From the NCBI GenBank assembly GCA_002238555.1, contig MPMO01000008.1:45573-109572 (forward strand): a DNA stretch of 64,000 bases. Reading direction: 5' to 3'. This DNA is from Caldilineaceae bacterium bin34 (GTDB lineage Bacteria; Chloroflexota; Anaerolineae; Caldilineales; Caldilineaceae). Numbering within the stretch: position 1 is the first letter of the stretch; each line of letters opens with the position of its first letter. Shown piece by piece: positions 63,017 to 64,000 of this stretch. The notes under the pieces were generated by a model. That model saw only the letters and a list, made by a program, of their open reading frames with translations, did not search any database and was not told where the DNA came from. The position numbers and the translations under genes are program-made.

Positions 63017-63556
63017 TCAAGATACCTGTGTAGGCTGTTGGAGTTGAGGTTCCTGCGCTTGCGGGTCTTCAGATCTAAACTGATACCAGGCAACCGTCCC
63101 GGCATCAACGAGTGGCAGGATCTCTGGGTCGTGGGTAATGCCGGCGACTACGGCGATCGCTTCGTGTCTTGTGCACCGTTCGAGAATCTTCGCTGCGCGG
63201 AGCGCGCGATTTGTGCAGCGAAGATTCGCGATGTACGAAGCTATTACCGCTACAAGTCGAACTTCTCCAGAACTTTGCATGTCTTTTGTCTTTATTACGA
63301 GGTCTGTCCTGTAGAAGTTCACCCGTTCCTGAGGTCCAATATCGTCAGGATCCAAGTCTTTCATCATCTTGACCAAATCGTCGCGGCTGAAAATACATTC
63401 GTACTTCAACGCAAGCATTTCCAGGATCCATTCATGTTCGCAAAACGCGATCCTCCCGGGAACGTCACCGTAAATTCTGCCTCCCAAGTTGGTTTCGATT
63501 TTCTCAAGAGCTTCCTGGACTTCGGTTGGTAGCTCTGAACGGTAAATATAGGTCAT
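63017..63556 (-). CDS. DUF3782-like/PD-(D/E)XK-related hypothetical protein
   Basis: From the ATG at 63556, 179 residues. The N-terminal part (SELPTEVQEALEKIETNLGG) is helical. The middle and end (FYRTDLVIKTKDMQ, VRLVAVIASYIAN, AAKILERCTRHEAIAVVAG) match the C-terminal domain of DUF3782-type restriction-like proteins. In relatives I recall a Glu in the second strand (LVVExS); here it reads VAVIAS, so the nuclease site may be lost. The usual long coiled-coil N-terminus is absent. The ribosome-binding site is weak. Confidence 0.55.
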   Translation of the reverse strand: MTYIYRSELPTEVQEALEKIETNLGGRIYGDVPGRIAFCEHEWILEMLALKYECIFSRDDLVKMMKDLDPDDIGPQERVNFYRTDLVIKTKDMQSSGEVRLVAVIASYIANLRCTNRALRAAKILERCTRHEAIAVVAGITHDPEILPLVDAGTVAWYQFRSEDPQAQEPQLQQPTQVS

Positions 63557-63714
63557 TGGTCTTTTGCCTGTGCCAGGCATTGCATCGGTTTGGGTGTCAC
63601 TTGTTGAGCCTGAGCGCAAGTTCGAACTTTGTGGATACCTAACTGTGTCCCAGGTTCAAGGCGCTGTGGTGTCGCGGGCAGGGCCGTCAGGGCCTGCTGG
63701 ATCCAGTCCCATCT

Positions 63715-63957
63715 CTACAGGCGACACACCCGCGCTGGAGCCGCATGCCACGCCTTCAGGAGCGGATTCGGCGCACCTTGCTTGGCTTGTAGGGGCGGAT
63801 ACACTTGTCCCTCAAGCGCCCGGCGCAACGCTTGGAAGAAGTGCTCGGCTGGGCTCAGTTCGGGGGTATAGGGCAGGGTAAACGCAAAGTCGCGGGACAG
63901 GGGTGAATCGGGGCCGTGCGGGGCCGGTTCCGAGTGTGGACTGCGAGCGCATGGCAC
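63715..63957 (-). pseudogene. IS630-type transposase C-terminal fragment
   Basis: Reads FTLPYTPELSPAEHFFQALR and RALEGQVYPPLQAKQG, the closing PYSPELNPxE motif (DDE Glu) of IS630/Tc1 transposases. The upstream part of the gene is not found in the remaining bases of the window. Nothing else was recognised in 63557-64000. Confidence 0.7.
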
Positions 63958-64000
63958 GGAACAAATCCGTCGGTCATTGGGGATAATCCGGCACAGATAA

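Overview
The window is GC-rich bacterial chromosome from what looks like an uncultured environmental organism. It combines lineage-typical catabolic genes (ADP-ribosylglycohydrolase-like, M42 aminopeptidase, sulfatase, mandelate-racemase/enolase-type dehydratase, SDR, D-2-hydroxyacid dehydrogenase, Gfo/Idh/MocA oxidoreductase, phytanoyl-CoA dioxygenase) with a dense accessory load of defence genes, toxin-like genes, Uma2/AAA-PD-(D/E)XK genes and many insertion sequences, most of them broken. The gene mix recalls Latescibacteria, Poribacteria or other sponge/marine lineages, but nothing here fixes the taxon. No rRNA, tRNA or CRISPR array was recognised.

Layout. 1-8 kb: tail of an ADP-ribosylglycohydrolase, an M42 peptidase, a Uma2 gene bracketed by a duplicated piece of that peptidase, a PIN toxin gene with an in-frame amber codon coupled to a 295-aa partner, and a sulfatase. 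8-20 kb: a Tat/Trp-rich/HNH-like protein, YigZ, a histidine phosphatase, a second Uma2 gene, a secreted protein, a three-gene HicA-like operon, and IS remnants (IS5/IS1182, IS4, ISAs1, IS110). 20.6-36.1 kb: a large defence locus encoding a SNF2-DUF3883 helicase, a DUF1156 methylase with a stop codon, an IS4-like element, a DUF499 ATPase without its P-loop half, a small protein, a DUF1156 stub, a second DUF1156 methylase frameshifted at a C10 tract, a PLD-SNF2 helicase and a low-GC pentapeptide-FRG protein. 36.1-40.2 kb: nested mobile elements, namely an IS4/IS630 fusion, then an IS5/IS1182 copy carrying an intact IS110 element inserted at a CT core. 40.3-43.2 kb: a SIR2-HerA defence pair. 43.3-52.7 kb: IS remnants, a dehydratase, a DNA methyltransferase, two tandem GmrSD-like (DUF262/DUF1524) genes, and an IS with a 9-bp target duplication. 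52.8-62 kb: mostly metabolic genes, interrupted by an AAA/PD-(D/E)XK gene and a DUF433-DUF5615 pair. 62-64 kb: ISAs1 and IS630 remnants and a nuclease-like gene.

The most interesting item is the IS110 element at 38641-39837. Its 5' non-coding end folds on paper into a palindrome plus two stem-loops like a bridge RNA. Two stretches of the first loop match the two halves of the very site the element occupies, and the empty version of that site is preserved in the other IS5/IS1182 copy of this window. The second is the decayed or phase-switchable helicase-methylase-ATPase defence locus, with an IS-linked deletion, a stop codon, a C10 tract, and a start codon supplied by an IS terminal repeat.

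Reading frames, motifs and repeats were read by eye. Family names come from recalled signature motifs, not database searches.
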